From Epibacterium ulvae (lineage in GTDB: Bacteria; Pseudomonadota; Alphaproteobacteria; Rhodobacterales; Rhodobacteraceae), in assembly GCF_900102795.1 (NCBI RefSeq), contig NZ_FMWG01000002.1, positions 248,001-312,000 on the forward strand: a stretch of 64,000 bases of DNA, written 5' to 3'. Below are positions 36,743 to 45,533 of the stretch, piece after piece. The translations under genes were made by a program, and so were the position numbers. The stretch's first letter is position 1. The number at the start of each line of letters is the position of its first letter. The notes beneath the pieces were generated by a model. The model worked only from the letters and a program-made list of their open reading frames with translations, had not been told where the DNA came from and made no database searches.

Positions 36743-37427
36743 TATCGTGTTGTCTCTTGGGGATATTTGCAAATCCTACAACCGGGGAAAGCCCAACGCG
36801 GTTGAGGTTCTGCGCGGCGTTGATTTATCCGTGCAGGCGGGGGAGCTGGTGGCGCTGGTTGCGCCATCGGGGGCGGGAAAATCGACGCTGCTGCATATTG
36901 CGGGACTGTTGGATACGGCCGACACGGGAACTGTGACCCTTGCGGGCGAGGATATTGCCAAACAGAGTGAGCGCAGGCGGACAGCGCTGCGGCGGCGGGA
37001 CGTTGGGTTTATTTATCAGTTCCACCATCTGCTGCCAGAGTTTTCGGCAGCGGAAAATATTGTCTTGCCACAACTTGCAAATGGAGTGCCTGATCAGGGC
37101 GCAGGCACGCGCGCTGCTCATCTGTTGGATCTTGTGGGCCTGTCACATCGCAGCGCGCATCGTCCGGCAGAGCTTTCTGGCGGGGAGCAGCAGCGTGTTG
37201 CGTTTTGTCGGGCCTTGGCCAATGATCCTAAGATCTTATTGGCGGATGAACCAACGGGCAATCTGGATCCCAGCACCTCGGATCAGGTGTTTGATGCATT
37301 GATGACTTTGGTCCGCGATGGCAGGCTCGCCGGGGTGATCGCCACCCATAACCTTGAACTGGCGGCGCGTATGGATCGGATTGTGCGGCTGGAAGAGGGG
37401 CGATTGATTGAGGTCACTGCGCCATAG
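36735..37427 (+). CDS. lolD: Lipoprotein-releasing ABC transporter ATPase LolD
   Basis: A 230-residue ABC ATPase with Walker A (APSGAGKST), Q-loop ([15 protein letters not shown]), signature LSGGEQQRV and Walker [12 protein letters not shown]. It powers the LolC complex on the inner side of the membrane. Its start overlaps the end of lolC by 8 bp, so translation is coupled. The following gene is convergent, 22 bp away. Confidence 0.94.
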   Translation: MNDIVLSLGDICKSYNRGKPNAVEVLRGVDLSVQAGELVALVAPSGAGKSTLLHIAGLLDTADTGTVTLAGEDIAKQSERRRTALRRRDVGFIYQFHHLLPEFSAAENIVLPQLANGVPDQGAGTRAAHLLDLVGLSHRSAHRPAELSGGEQQRVAFCRALANDPKILLADEPTGNLDPSTSDQVFDALMTLVRDGRLAGVIATHNLELAARMDRIVRLEEGRLIEVTAP

Positions 37428-37449
37428 GTCTTAGCTCGCACATGCAGCC

Positions 37450-37890
37450 TCAAGACGAAAATTGCGTGAGACCAACCCCAGCTGTCATCAAGGCGATACC
37501 TGCGCCGCGTGTCATTGTGAGAGGCGAGACGGGCGCGCCAAACAGGCCAAAATGATCAATAGCGGTTGCCGAAATCAACTGCCCCAGCAAGACGAAGAAC
37601 ACCGCATTTCCGATGCCAAATCGTGGCCCCACGTAGGTGATCGATAAAACATAGAATGCGATTAGCACACCTGCGAGCATGAGATAGCGCGGGGCGGTGG
37701 AAACGGTCTGCAGGGAGAGGGCCTCTCTTTGGGTGAGGAGTACGATCAAGCTTGTGAGAAATGCGACCGTAAATAAGATAACGGATGCCAGCACCGGCGA
37801 GGCGATAACCCGCCCAAGTGCGCCATTGAGTGCAGCAAGCACGGGAATGCCGATCCCGGCGGCCAACATAAGCATTGCGTAGTGTATCAT
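37450..37890 (-). CDS. DMT-family (YdcZ/DUF606) membrane protein
   Basis: A 146-residue protein with about five hydrophobic helices, typical of the short YdcZ group of the drug/metabolite transporter superfamily (AALNGALGRVIASPVLASVI and VFFVLLGQLISATAIDHFGLFG). Such short members often act as dimers. The ATG at 37890 is chosen because of its AGAGG site and because residues upstream are not membrane-like. The substrate is unknown. Confidence 0.82.
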   Translation of the reverse strand: MIHYAMLMLAAGIGIPVLAALNGALGRVIASPVLASVILFTVAFLTSLIVLLTQREALSLQTVSTAPRYLMLAGVLIAFYVLSITYVGPRFGIGNAVFFVLLGQLISATAIDHFGLFGAPVSPLTMTRGAGIALMTAGVGLTQFSS

Positions 37891-37973
37891 AGCGCCTCTG
37901 CATGGAATTTGCCTTTTCAAGGCCTCTATCGCGTGATCCTGACGGGCGAGGCCTGCATTGGCAAGATTGCCCG

Positions 37974-38660
37974 TCAGGCGCAAACACTGCTGAGTTCCGC
38001 ACCGCGCCATGGCAGCAACACGTCATATTCGCGTGCCTTTGGCAGGGCAGACACGGGCATCACCGCAGACAGAAGATCCTGCAATCGTTTTGTGCGCGCG
38101 GCCTGCGGAGCCAGAGCACGACAGCAGACATATTCTTCGACAATGGTACCTTGTTGTTCAAACCCATAGTCGAGAAACTGAGCGGTGTTCTTGAGATCAA
38201 AGAGATAAGGATCGTCAGATCGCGTGTGTTCGGCTGCGGCGCGCAGAGGGTGATAGCCTGTGATGTCACGGTTTTGCCATTGCCATACATGCGTGGCCTC
38301 ATGGGCCAGTAGCATTGCGTTTACCAGATCAATTTGTCCAGGAAAGAGCGGGGTATAATCTTCACTGTACCAGTCTTTGGCAAAGAAGATGTGATTGAAC
38401 AGGGCAACAGCGGCAGGTGAGGCGGTGACGATTTTCTCTGTGATCGGGGGCAGGATGCGTTCGCGGCAGGTGACACGTGGGCGCGCTTTGCGTTTGAAGG
38501 TAACAGCTGCAACGGGTGCGCCATTGATCAGCCTGACGCGATTGGTGTTGAGCGCGTCACCGTGGATCTGATGGAGAAAGGCGCGTTCGGATTCTGTCAG
38601 GCTCCGCCCACAGCCTGCGCATAAAATCAGAGTGAGACATAAGAGGGCACAACGCATCAT
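37974..38660 (-). CDS. HEATH-motif lipoprotein (Vgr-related)
   Basis: A 228-residue lipoprotein (CLTLILCAGC lipobox). A zinc-metallopeptidase-like HExxH is seen in LLAHEATHVWQWQ near residue 120, preceded by a stretch predicting an exposed fold. Alphaproteobacterial relatives are labelled 'vgr related protein'. Whether it cleaves anything is unknown; the third metal ligand is not obvious. The ATG at 38660 shares one base with the stop of the glycosylase gene, so the two are coupled; the codon before it is TTG. Confidence 0.72.
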   Translation of the reverse strand: MMRCALLCLTLILCAGCGRSLTESERAFLHQIHGDALNTNRVRLINGAPVAAVTFKRKARPRVTCRERILPPITEKIVTASPAAVALFNHIFFAKDWYSEDYTPLFPGQIDLVNAMLLAHEATHVWQWQNRDITGYHPLRAAAEHTRSDDPYLFDLKNTAQFLDYGFEQQGTIVEEYVCCRALAPQAARTKRLQDLLSAVMPVSALPKAREYDVLLPWRGAELSSVCA

Positions 38661-39316
38661 CAAACGCTCAGCGCCAGAACGCGGCTGATCTCAGAAAGTG
38701 AACGCCCGGATTGCGTGCTCCAAGTATTGAAGGCCTCTTGAACATTGCGCAATGCAGATTTGGAGGTCGCGGGTTTGTCGATAACCCCTTCAGCAATCAG
38801 GCGTGCGGTGACGTCTTGGGTGAGGATAAATGCATCGCGTCCAGCAAAGCGCATTGCATATTGTGCGCTTGCGCCACCCAACCTGCTGCCCCGTTTCTTT
38901 AACATCTCAAGCAGTCCGATATAATCAGATGCTGGCCAACCTCCGAGGATTTCGCCAACGCCGCCTTCGGCGCGAAGTTCCAGAAGGAAGGCAGCATTGT
39001 CCCGCACTGTCAGGATTTTGGCAGCGTTGCGAACGATACGCGTGTCGCGTAGGAGCGCGTCAAAGGTTTCATCATCCATGAACGCATTGCGGCCCAGATC
39101 AAACCCGTGAAAAGCGTCTTCGAAACCATCCCATTTCTGTTCAATCACACGCCAGCTGAACCCCGCCTGAAAGATACATTTCGTGAGAGTTGCGAGCCAA
39201 AAGGAATCTGGTTGAGATGAGACATTTGGATCTGGTTTTGTCAGCTGGTGTTCGACCGCCGATATGCCTCCGTGACGCTCTGCTGCGATTGCAAAAATCT
39301 CATCAAAATGTCTCAT
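38660..39316 (-). CDS. tag: DNA-3-methyladenine glycosylase I family protein
   Basis: A 218-residue protein of the Tag fold: KCIFQAGFSWRVIEQKWDGFEDAFHGFD and the helix-rich RIVRNAAKILTVRDNAAFLLEL match the HhH glycosylase core. Compared with E. coli Tag it lacks the N- and C-terminal zinc-binding cysteines, so it belongs to a divergent branch. Expected to remove 3-methyladenine from DNA. It overlaps its neighbours by ATGA (upstream) and one base (downstream), so all three genes are translated together. Confidence 0.8.
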   Translation of the reverse strand: MRHFDEIFAIAAERHGGISAVEHQLTKPDPNVSSQPDSFWLATLTKCIFQAGFSWRVIEQKWDGFEDAFHGFDLGRNAFMDDETFDALLRDTRIVRNAAKILTVRDNAAFLLELRAEGGVGEILGGWPASDYIGLLEMLKKRGSRLGGASAQYAMRFAGRDAFILTQDVTARLIAEGVIDKPATSKSALRNVQEAFNTWSTQSGRSLSEISRVLALSV

Positions 39317-40101
39317 TTGGCGCTAAACTTTCCGGGGCGCAATTCAACGATGGATTTGCCAAGCCTGAAAGGGGCTGCGAAGCTGACAAGGCATATTGCG
39401 ATAATTTGAAACAGGAGGATGTGCGCATTGTCCTGTAAGACATCCCATTCACGTTTGAGTTGCTGCACTTGCGCGATCAGATCATCATAGGCGCGTGCAA
39501 TGATCAGGTAGTCAGCGGCAATTGTGGGGACTTTGCGCTGCATATTCTGGACAGCCGCGCGTGTGCTGTCATCTAATGTGGTGAAAATCAAAAATGGCGC
39601 AGGGTCAAATTCGTCTGCTTTGGAGCGCTTGTCGTGCATGGCTTGCATGTCATCGGGCATGTCCTCGGCCTTTGCGCGCCCCCAGAAACTGAGACTTTGT
39701 AACGGGGCAACATCACGTGTGACTGCAAGAAACAGGGGCAGATCTGCGTTCCCCGCAGTGGAGGCTGACAGGAATTCGACCTTTTCGCATAAGGTCGCAA
39801 TGTCGCGATCATAGGCAGGATCACAGAACCGAAGACGGAATCGTGCGGCATCGCGATCAAACGCGGTGGTGGCTGCAAAGGCGATATCAATCTGGCGATC
39901 AATGCGGGAACTGTCTGCGCTATAGATCCCTGCAATCATGGCTGTGATGGCGCCAAATCCCCCCAATAAGACCCAAGTCAAATCGGCAACTTTCCAGGCT
40001 GTATGCCCTGCGGGTTTGCGAAACAGAAATGCGGTTGCACCGCAGCCTGTCAGAAAAAATGCGATGAGCAGCAGGAGCTGATTGTCAGCTATGAAGATCA
40101 T
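39313..40101 (-). CDS. Unknown three-helix membrane protein
   Basis: A 262-residue protein with two N-terminal membrane helices (LLLLIAFFLTGCGATAFLF; WVLLGGFGAITAMIAGIYSA), a soluble domain of about 150 residues with paired cysteines (RFCDPAYDRDIATLCEKVEF), and a C-terminal helix (ILLFQIIAICLVSFAA). It heads the operon that includes the glycosylase and HEATH lipoprotein genes. A 30-bp palindrome lies 35 bp before its start. I do not recognise a family. Confidence 0.65.
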   Translation of the reverse strand: MIFIADNQLLLLIAFFLTGCGATAFLFRKPAGHTAWKVADLTWVLLGGFGAITAMIAGIYSADSSRIDRQIDIAFAATTAFDRDAARFRLRFCDPAYDRDIATLCEKVEFLSASTAGNADLPLFLAVTRDVAPLQSLSFWGRAKAEDMPDDMQAMHDKRSKADEFDPAPFLIFTTLDDSTRAAVQNMQRKVPTIAADYLIIARAYDDLIAQVQQLKREWDVLQDNAHILLFQIIAICLVSFAAPFRLGKSIVELRPGKFSAK

Positions 40102-40135
40102 GAGAGCAGAGATCCTTGTCTGAACCTATGAGCGT

Positions 40136-40165
40136 AAGCCTTTTATCAGGACTGATCAAAGGCTT
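40136..40165. promoter_or_regulatory. 30-bp near-perfect palindrome
   Basis: Two 14-base arms with a 2-base centre pair at all but one position (outer arms AAGCCTTT / AAAGGCTT, inner ATCAG / CTGAT). It lies 35 bp upstream of the membrane protein-tag-HEATH operon and downstream of NicO. It may be an operator or the terminator of the NicO unit, though no T-run follows. Confidence 0.6.
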
Positions 40166-40295
40166 GCTACACCAAGGCATATGGTGTCGAAGTTGCTTAA
40201 CACTAGGGGCAGCATTGGGGGCGGATCAACCGTCGTTTGCAGCGCTCACATCGCTTTGAGGTTTATTTGTCTTGATGTGTGTATGATGCGCAAGA

Positions 40296-41264
40296 TCACA
40301 GCGCGCGAAACAGGATTTGTAATGCGATTGTGGCCACAAGCAGTCCGGCAAACACCTCTAGGCTGGCCGCAAGGCGTTGAGCCAGAGTGCTTTCCAGATG
40401 TTGCAATGTGGTCTTGCGCAATGTTGTCGCTGCCAGAGCAACGGCCAGCGTTACGGTTGCGGTTCCAAGGCCCATAGCAATGACACCCGCGATACCTGCA
40501 GCCACAAGATCCATCCGCCATGTCAACAAAAGCAGGAAAATCGCGCCGGTACAGGGGCGGATTGCAACGGATGCCACAATTGCAAGCCCATCCCGCAGCG
40601 AGGTCGCATTTGCAGCTTCCTCCAAGGTTGGCCCGTGTTTGTGGCCACAGCTTGGGCAGGCGCCATGTGCATGGTCATGTCCGTGATGATGATAATGGTC
40701 GTGGGAGTGCGCGGTCTGGCTGCTGGAGCGGTGGAGAAACTTGCGCCCGCCTCTGATTATAAGCCAGACCCCAAGCGCGGCGATCAACCCATAAGACAGA
40801 GGCGCAAGCACATCTTCTGCCAGATCCGTCAGCTGGGTGCGTCCCCAATTGAGCACTGAAAGCCCGCCTAAGACCAAGACAATGGCCGTGCCGGATTGTG
40901 CCAGTGATGATGACACCGCTAAAAGAGACAACCGCCGCAAAGGCACCCGCTGTGACAATCCATATCCGCCAAGGATAACCTTACCATGACCAGGGCCTGC
41001 GGCGTGGAAAAACCCGTAGGCAAAACACAGAGACAAGAGTGCCATAAAGGCACCTGCATCGCCCTGTTTCAGAGCGCGCAACCCTTGGGCAAGTGCGTTT
41101 TGCACATATTGTTGCTCTTGTGCAGCCCAACGCGCCAGTTGCGTGTCGCCTCCCAAGCCCCACAGCCAAATTGCTGTGCCGCCAAGGGTTAGAAATACAA
41201 TTGCCGTGAGCGCCAAAGCGACATGTCGGCTCTCAAAATGGGTTCGGATCATGTTGCGGGGCAT
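40296..41264 (-). CDS. Nickel/cobalt efflux or uptake protein (NicO/RcnA type)
   Basis: A 322-residue inner-membrane protein with six or seven helices. GFFHAAGPGHGKVILGGYGLS contains the family's HAxxPGHG motif; a histidine-rich loop (HSHDHYHHHGHDHAHG, then CPSCGHKHG) lies mid-protein, and ASVAIRPCTGAIFLLLL follows. The NicO family includes RcnA exporters and predicted cobalt/nickel importers. Its gene overlaps that of a DUF1007 protein by 16 bp. The direction of transport and the ion cannot be told here. Confidence 0.88.
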   Translation of the reverse strand: MPRNMIRTHFESRHVALALTAIVFLTLGGTAIWLWGLGGDTQLARWAAQEQQYVQNALAQGLRALKQGDAGAFMALLSLCFAYGFFHAAGPGHGKVILGGYGLSQRVPLRRLSLLAVSSSLAQSGTAIVLVLGGLSVLNWGRTQLTDLAEDVLAPLSYGLIAALGVWLIIRGGRKFLHRSSSQTAHSHDHYHHHGHDHAHGACPSCGHKHGPTLEEAANATSLRDGLAIVASVAIRPCTGAIFLLLLTWRMDLVAAGIAGVIAMGLGTATVTLAVALAATTLRKTTLQHLESTLAQRLAASLEVFAGLLVATIALQILFRAL

Positions 41265-41899
41265 GTGATTTTAATCGTGTCTGCAAAGGATTGACCAACC
41301 TCGGGGTAGGCCTCTTCCGCTTGATCTGTTGGAAGGGAATACAAAAGCTCTTCGACGAGGGTGTAGGCCTGATCCAGATTGGGCGGCGTTACAGAGGCCG
41401 CACAACTGCCGCCTACGAATTTCACGCCAAGGCTGGTGGTGTAAGCTGTATAGTACGTCGGATCATAAGCCTGAAGTTTAGCGTTAGCAGCAGGCATTGG
41501 CGCAGACAGAGCCCGGTAGTGGCGCGTTGCGATCCGGCCATCCTTGACCACCGTTGCGCGATGTTCTGGCCTGCCCAGAGCGATAGGTGTTTCCTGATCT
41601 GACAGGTAGACGTCTCCAAGGAAATCCTCATCCCAATTCAGATCAAACCCTTGCAGCTGGTTCAACTCTGCATCTGTGAGCGCGCCATCAAAATCACTAT
41701 CCAGCAGCATGTCTTCAAAGATGAGCAGGGAATAGAAATCATCATAGGCCCAAGTCACCTCGATCCCGGTGATCTGGTTTGCCTCATCCAGATGAAGAAT
41801 GAACCCGGTGTCTACAAAGACATGCGGATGAGCCTGCGCCAGCCCCGTGATACAGGCAAAGGGCAGGGCGGTGAATAAGGCTGAAAAAGCGCGTTTCAT
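41249..41899 (-). CDS. DUF1007 periplasmic protein
   Basis: A 216-residue exported protein: signal peptide ending GLAQA, then HPHVFVDTGFILHLDE, the typical DUF1007 start, with an aspartate-rich segment (DMLLDSDFDGALTDAEL) that resembles an EF-hand-like loop. DUF1007 proteins are nearly always encoded beside NicO-type transporters and are thought to bind metal in the periplasm. It is the first gene of the pair. No cobalamin riboswitch was seen in its 89-bp leader. Confidence 0.85.
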   Translation of the reverse strand: MKRAFSALFTALPFACITGLAQAHPHVFVDTGFILHLDEANQITGIEVTWAYDDFYSLLIFEDMLLDSDFDGALTDAELNQLQGFDLNWDEDFLGDVYLSDQETPIALGRPEHRATVVKDGRIATRHYRALSAPMPAANAKLQAYDPTYYTAYTTSLGVKFVGGSCAASVTPPNLDQAYTLVEELLYSLPTDQAEEAYPEVGQSFADTIKITCPAT

Positions 41900-41988
41900 A
41901 ATCTGAGTCTAGTGCCGCCTTGTCCCTTGCTCAAGAGGGGTGTGTCTCGCTGCAGATTGCATTTATGTGATCAGCAGACTTTTGCCCA

Positions 41989-43401
41989 TCAGGGGCACAG
42001 GTCTGCAACCGCATCAAGTGCGGCACGGATATCGCTGGCTTGGGTGCGGTGATTGACGATGGCTGCGCGCAGCATGACGATCCCATCCACGCGTGTGGTT
42101 GAAAAAACGGCGGTGCCGTTTTGCTGCAAGGTCAGCGCAATCTCGGCGTTCAGCTCGGATTGTTGCGCAGGAGGCAGTGTGTCATTTGCGGTAAAGGTAC
42201 AGACGTTTGACACAACAGCATGTCCCAATCGCATCCGGGGGCGTTTTTCGACGTCCTCAGCCATCAGGGCTGCCATGCGGCAATTGTCCGTGATGGCGTC
42301 TGCAAAAGCCTGTTCGCCAAACATTTCCAGTGCGCACCAGACTTTGATGGCGCGGTTGCCGCGACTAAGATCTATGCCATAATCGCAAAACCAGGGTTCG
42401 TTGCCGGCAATACCCTGCGCGGTGCCTTCAAGGTAAGCCGGACGGGCGGCAAAGGCTGCGCGATGTTCGTCTTCATCCCGAATAAGGACCATGCCGCAAT
42501 CATAGCCCACATACATCCATTTGTGGAAATCTAGCGCGATACTATCGGCGCGTTCTATCCCGTCCGTAAGGCCGTGCCACGGCGCATCCGCAAGCCGTGT
42601 CCATGCTCCAAAAGCGCCATCCACATGAAGCCAGAGCTCGTGTTCATCCGCCAGATCAGCCAGTTGGTTCAGATCATCAAAAAGGCCAAGGTCCACAGAA
42701 CCAGCATTGCCCACCAACAGGAAGGGCAGAGCACCGTCAGCGCGATCAGCCGCTAAAGTTTCCCGCAGAATCTCTGCGTTCAGTTTCCCATCCTGAAGCG
42801 GGATCTGGCGGAGATTGTCACTGCCAATTCCCAAAAGTTGCAGTGCTTTGACGGTGGCATTGTGAACACCAACAGGCGCATAAGCTGTCAGGCGTATGTC
42901 GCCTTGTCCTGTTGCGCGCAGATTTTTCAGCACACGCAGGCGGGCGGCCTGAAAGGCGATGACTGTTGCTTGTGATGTGCCAGTGACGCAGATGCCGCTG
43001 GCACTTTCTGGAAACCCCATCTTTTTTCGGGTCCAGTCGATGACGGCGCGTTCCATGTAAATGCCGCCATGATCACGTCCGCCCATGTTTTCATTTGTCG
43101 CGGCCGCAGCCATCGCTGCGATGAGGTCCGAGGCAAGGCCAGTGCCCTGCACCCAACCCCAAAATCGTGGATGGATATTGCCACCGTGGTAAGGCAGAAC
43201 ATCTGTTTGAATGCGATCCAGTAGATCTGTGCTGGCAGGTCGTGCACCAATTTTATAGCGATCTTGCAGGTCAGTTGGTGCGGGTTGCCAAGGGCGATCC
43301 GCTGCGTTTTCCATCTGATCGATGGCGGCATCCAGCATCTTGTGAGCTTGGCCGCGAAAGGTGTTCCAATCAAGAGGGTCGAGCCCGGTTTTATGGTTCA
43401 T
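41989..43401 (-). CDS. PLP-dependent amino-acid decarboxylase (group II)
   Basis: A 470-residue fold-type I enzyme of the aromatic-L-amino-acid/glutamate decarboxylase group. The PLP-lysine is in DFHKWMYVGYDCG; the cofactor-holding HVDGAFGAW aspartate precedes it, and SASGICVTGTSQATVIAFQAAR lies near 135. The substrate could be an aromatic amino acid, glutamate or another; sequence alone does not tell. It stands alone on the minus strand, divergent from parE. Confidence 0.86.
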   Translation of the reverse strand: MNHKTGLDPLDWNTFRGQAHKMLDAAIDQMENAADRPWQPAPTDLQDRYKIGARPASTDLLDRIQTDVLPYHGGNIHPRFWGWVQGTGLASDLIAAMAAAATNENMGGRDHGGIYMERAVIDWTRKKMGFPESASGICVTGTSQATVIAFQAARLRVLKNLRATGQGDIRLTAYAPVGVHNATVKALQLLGIGSDNLRQIPLQDGKLNAEILRETLAADRADGALPFLLVGNAGSVDLGLFDDLNQLADLADEHELWLHVDGAFGAWTRLADAPWHGLTDGIERADSIALDFHKWMYVGYDCGMVLIRDEDEHRAAFAARPAYLEGTAQGIAGNEPWFCDYGIDLSRGNRAIKVWCALEMFGEQAFADAITDNCRMAALMAEDVEKRPRMRLGHAVVSNVCTFTANDTLPPAQQSELNAEIALTLQQNGTAVFSTTRVDGIVMLRAAIVNHRTQASDIRAALDAVADLCP

Positions 43402-43565
43402 GGCTGGTCACTCCCTTTCCTGCACGGATTTGGCCTCTTGTGCCAGAGAATGCGCCAAAGGGGAATGCATTATCCACACTCCCTTGGGGCCCCCCTTTTC
43501 GTCGGCCACAACACCTGCCATAATGGTGCGAACCTAACACAACCTATCATGAGCAGATCATATCC

Positions 43566-45524
43566 ATGGCAGACGACCTTCTCTCTACGTCCCAGGACGA
43601 GACCTATGACGCATCCTCAATCGAGGTTCTGGAAGGTCTGGAACCGGTGCGCCAGCGCCCGGGCATGTATATCGGGGGCACAGATGAGCGTGCGCTGCAT
43701 CATATGGTGGCAGAGATCCTTGATAACTCGATGGATGAGGCGGTCGCCGGCCATGCCAACCGGATCGAGGTTGAACTGCATGCGGATTACACCGTTACCA
43801 TTCGTGACAATGGGCGCGGCATTCCAATTGATCCCCATCCCAAGTTTCCCGAAAAGTCCGCGCTTGAAGTGATCCTGTGTACGCTGCACGCGGGGGGGAA
43901 ATTCTCGGGCAAGGCCTATCAGACCTCGGGTGGTTTGCACGGTGTGGGCTCATCCGTGGTGAACGCGCTGTCAGATCTGATGGTGGTACAAGTTGCCAAA
44001 AACAAAGAGCTGTTTGAACAGCGCTTTTCGCGTGGTCTGCCACAAGGCCCGGTGGAAAAAATCGGCGCGGCCCCAAATCGGCGCGGCACGATGGTCACCT
44101 TTCATGCGGATGAACAAATCTTTGGCTCGCACCGGTTCAAGCCGAAACGCCTGTTCACGCTTGTGCGCTCCAAGGCCTATCTGTTTTCAGGTGTGGAAAT
44201 CCGCTGGAAATCTGAAATTGATGATGGGGAAACCCCGACCGAGGCGACGTTCCATTTCCCCGGCGGCTTGCGCGATTATCTGAGCGAAGTTCTCGGCAAA
44301 TCAACCACCTATGCGGATGCGCCTTTTGGCGGCAAGGTGGAGTTTCGCGAGAAATTTGATGCCCCCGGCTATGTGGAATGGGCGATCAATTGGACACCGT
44401 CGCGCGATGGCTTCACGCAGTCCTACTGTAACACGGTTCCCACGCCTGAAGGCGGCACCCATGTCACCGGGTTCTGGGCTGCGATTCTAAAAGGGATCAA
44501 GGCTTATGGCGAGCTGGTTGGCAACAAAAAGGCGGGGCAAATCACTCGGGATGATCTGATGGCGGGGGGCTGCGCGCTGGTCAGCTGTTTCATCGCCGAC
44601 CCTGCCTTTGTGGGCCAGACCAAGGACCGTTTGTCGACCGAGGCCGCCAGTAAAATGGTGGAAAACTCGGTGCGCGACCATTTTGACAACTGGTTGGCCG
44701 CGGATACCAAATCCGCCGGTGCCATCCTTGATTTCCTGATCCTGCGCGCCGAAGAACGGCTGCGGCGCAAACAGGAAAAGGAAACCGCACGCAAATCAGC
44801 AACCAAGAAATTGCGCCTGCCGGGCAAACTGACGGATTGTACTGCGAAAAACCGCTCTGGCACCGAATTGTTTATCGTTGAGGGGGATTCAGCTGGCGGA
44901 TCAGGCAAAGGGGCGCGCAACCGTGAAAATCAGGCGCTGTTGCCCTTGAAGGGTAAAATCCTGAACGTTCTGGGCGCGGCCTCCAACAAGCTGGGATCAA
45001 ACGCCGAAATCCGCGACCTGTGCGAGGCGCTGGGCGTGGGTCTTGGCACCAAATTCAATCTGGATGATCTGCGCTATGACAAGATCATCATCATGACCGA
45101 TGCGGATGTGGACGGCGCGCATATTGCGTCTTTGTTGATGACCTTCTTCTTTACCCAGATGCGCCCGCTGATTGATGGCGGCCACCTCTATCTGGCCTGC
45201 CCGCCGCTGTTCCGCCTGACCCAAGGGGCCAAGCGCGTTTACTGTCTGGACGAGGCCGAGCGGGATACGTGGATGGAGAAAGGACTGGGCGGCAAAGGAA
45301 AAATCGACGTCAGCCGCTTTAAGGGTCTGGGTGAAATGGACGCCAAAGACCTGAAAGAGACCACAATGGACCCAAAGACCCGGAAATTGATCCGGGTGAC
45401 AATTGACGAGGACGAACCGGGCGAAACCGGCGATCTTGTCGAACGTCTGATGGGCAAAAAGCCCGAGCTGCGGTTCCAGTATATTCAGGAGAACGCGAAG
45501 TTCGTGGAGGAGCTGGATGTTTGA
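43566..45524 (+). CDS. parE: DNA topoisomerase IV subunit B
   Basis: A 652-residue type II topoisomerase subunit. The GHKL ATPase motifs EILDNSMDEA, DNGRGIPIDPHPK and GGLHGVGSSVVNAL are in the first ~150 residues; the TOPRIM motifs EGDSAGGS and DADVDGAHI follow near residues 440 and 515. The length and PHPK-type loop indicate ParE, not GyrB. It decatenates daughter chromosomes with ParC, which is not in the window. The gene ends 9 bp from a convergent AT-rich gene. Confidence 0.94.
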   Translation: MADDLLSTSQDETYDASSIEVLEGLEPVRQRPGMYIGGTDERALHHMVAEILDNSMDEAVAGHANRIEVELHADYTVTIRDNGRGIPIDPHPKFPEKSALEVILCTLHAGGKFSGKAYQTSGGLHGVGSSVVNALSDLMVVQVAKNKELFEQRFSRGLPQGPVEKIGAAPNRRGTMVTFHADEQIFGSHRFKPKRLFTLVRSKAYLFSGVEIRWKSEIDDGETPTEATFHFPGGLRDYLSEVLGKSTTYADAPFGGKVEFREKFDAPGYVEWAINWTPSRDGFTQSYCNTVPTPEGGTHVTGFWAAILKGIKAYGELVGNKKAGQITRDDLMAGGCALVSCFIADPAFVGQTKDRLSTEAASKMVENSVRDHFDNWLAADTKSAGAILDFLILRAEERLRRKQEKETARKSATKKLRLPGKLTDCTAKNRSGTELFIVEGDSAGGSGKGARNRENQALLPLKGKILNVLGAASNKLGSNAEIRDLCEALGVGLGTKFNLDDLRYDKIIIMTDADVDGAHIASLLMTFFFTQMRPLIDGGHLYLACPPLFRLTQGAKRVYCLDEAERDTWMEKGLGGKGKIDVSRFKGLGEMDAKDLKETTMDPKTRKLIRVTIDEDEPGETGDLVERLMGKKPELRFQYIQENAKFVEELDV

Positions 45525-45533
45525 GGGCTATGA

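Noticed and set aside
41900-41988. Cobalamin riboswitch before the DUF1007-NicO pair
   Set aside because: The leader is only 89 bp and lacks the conserved B12-box sequence.
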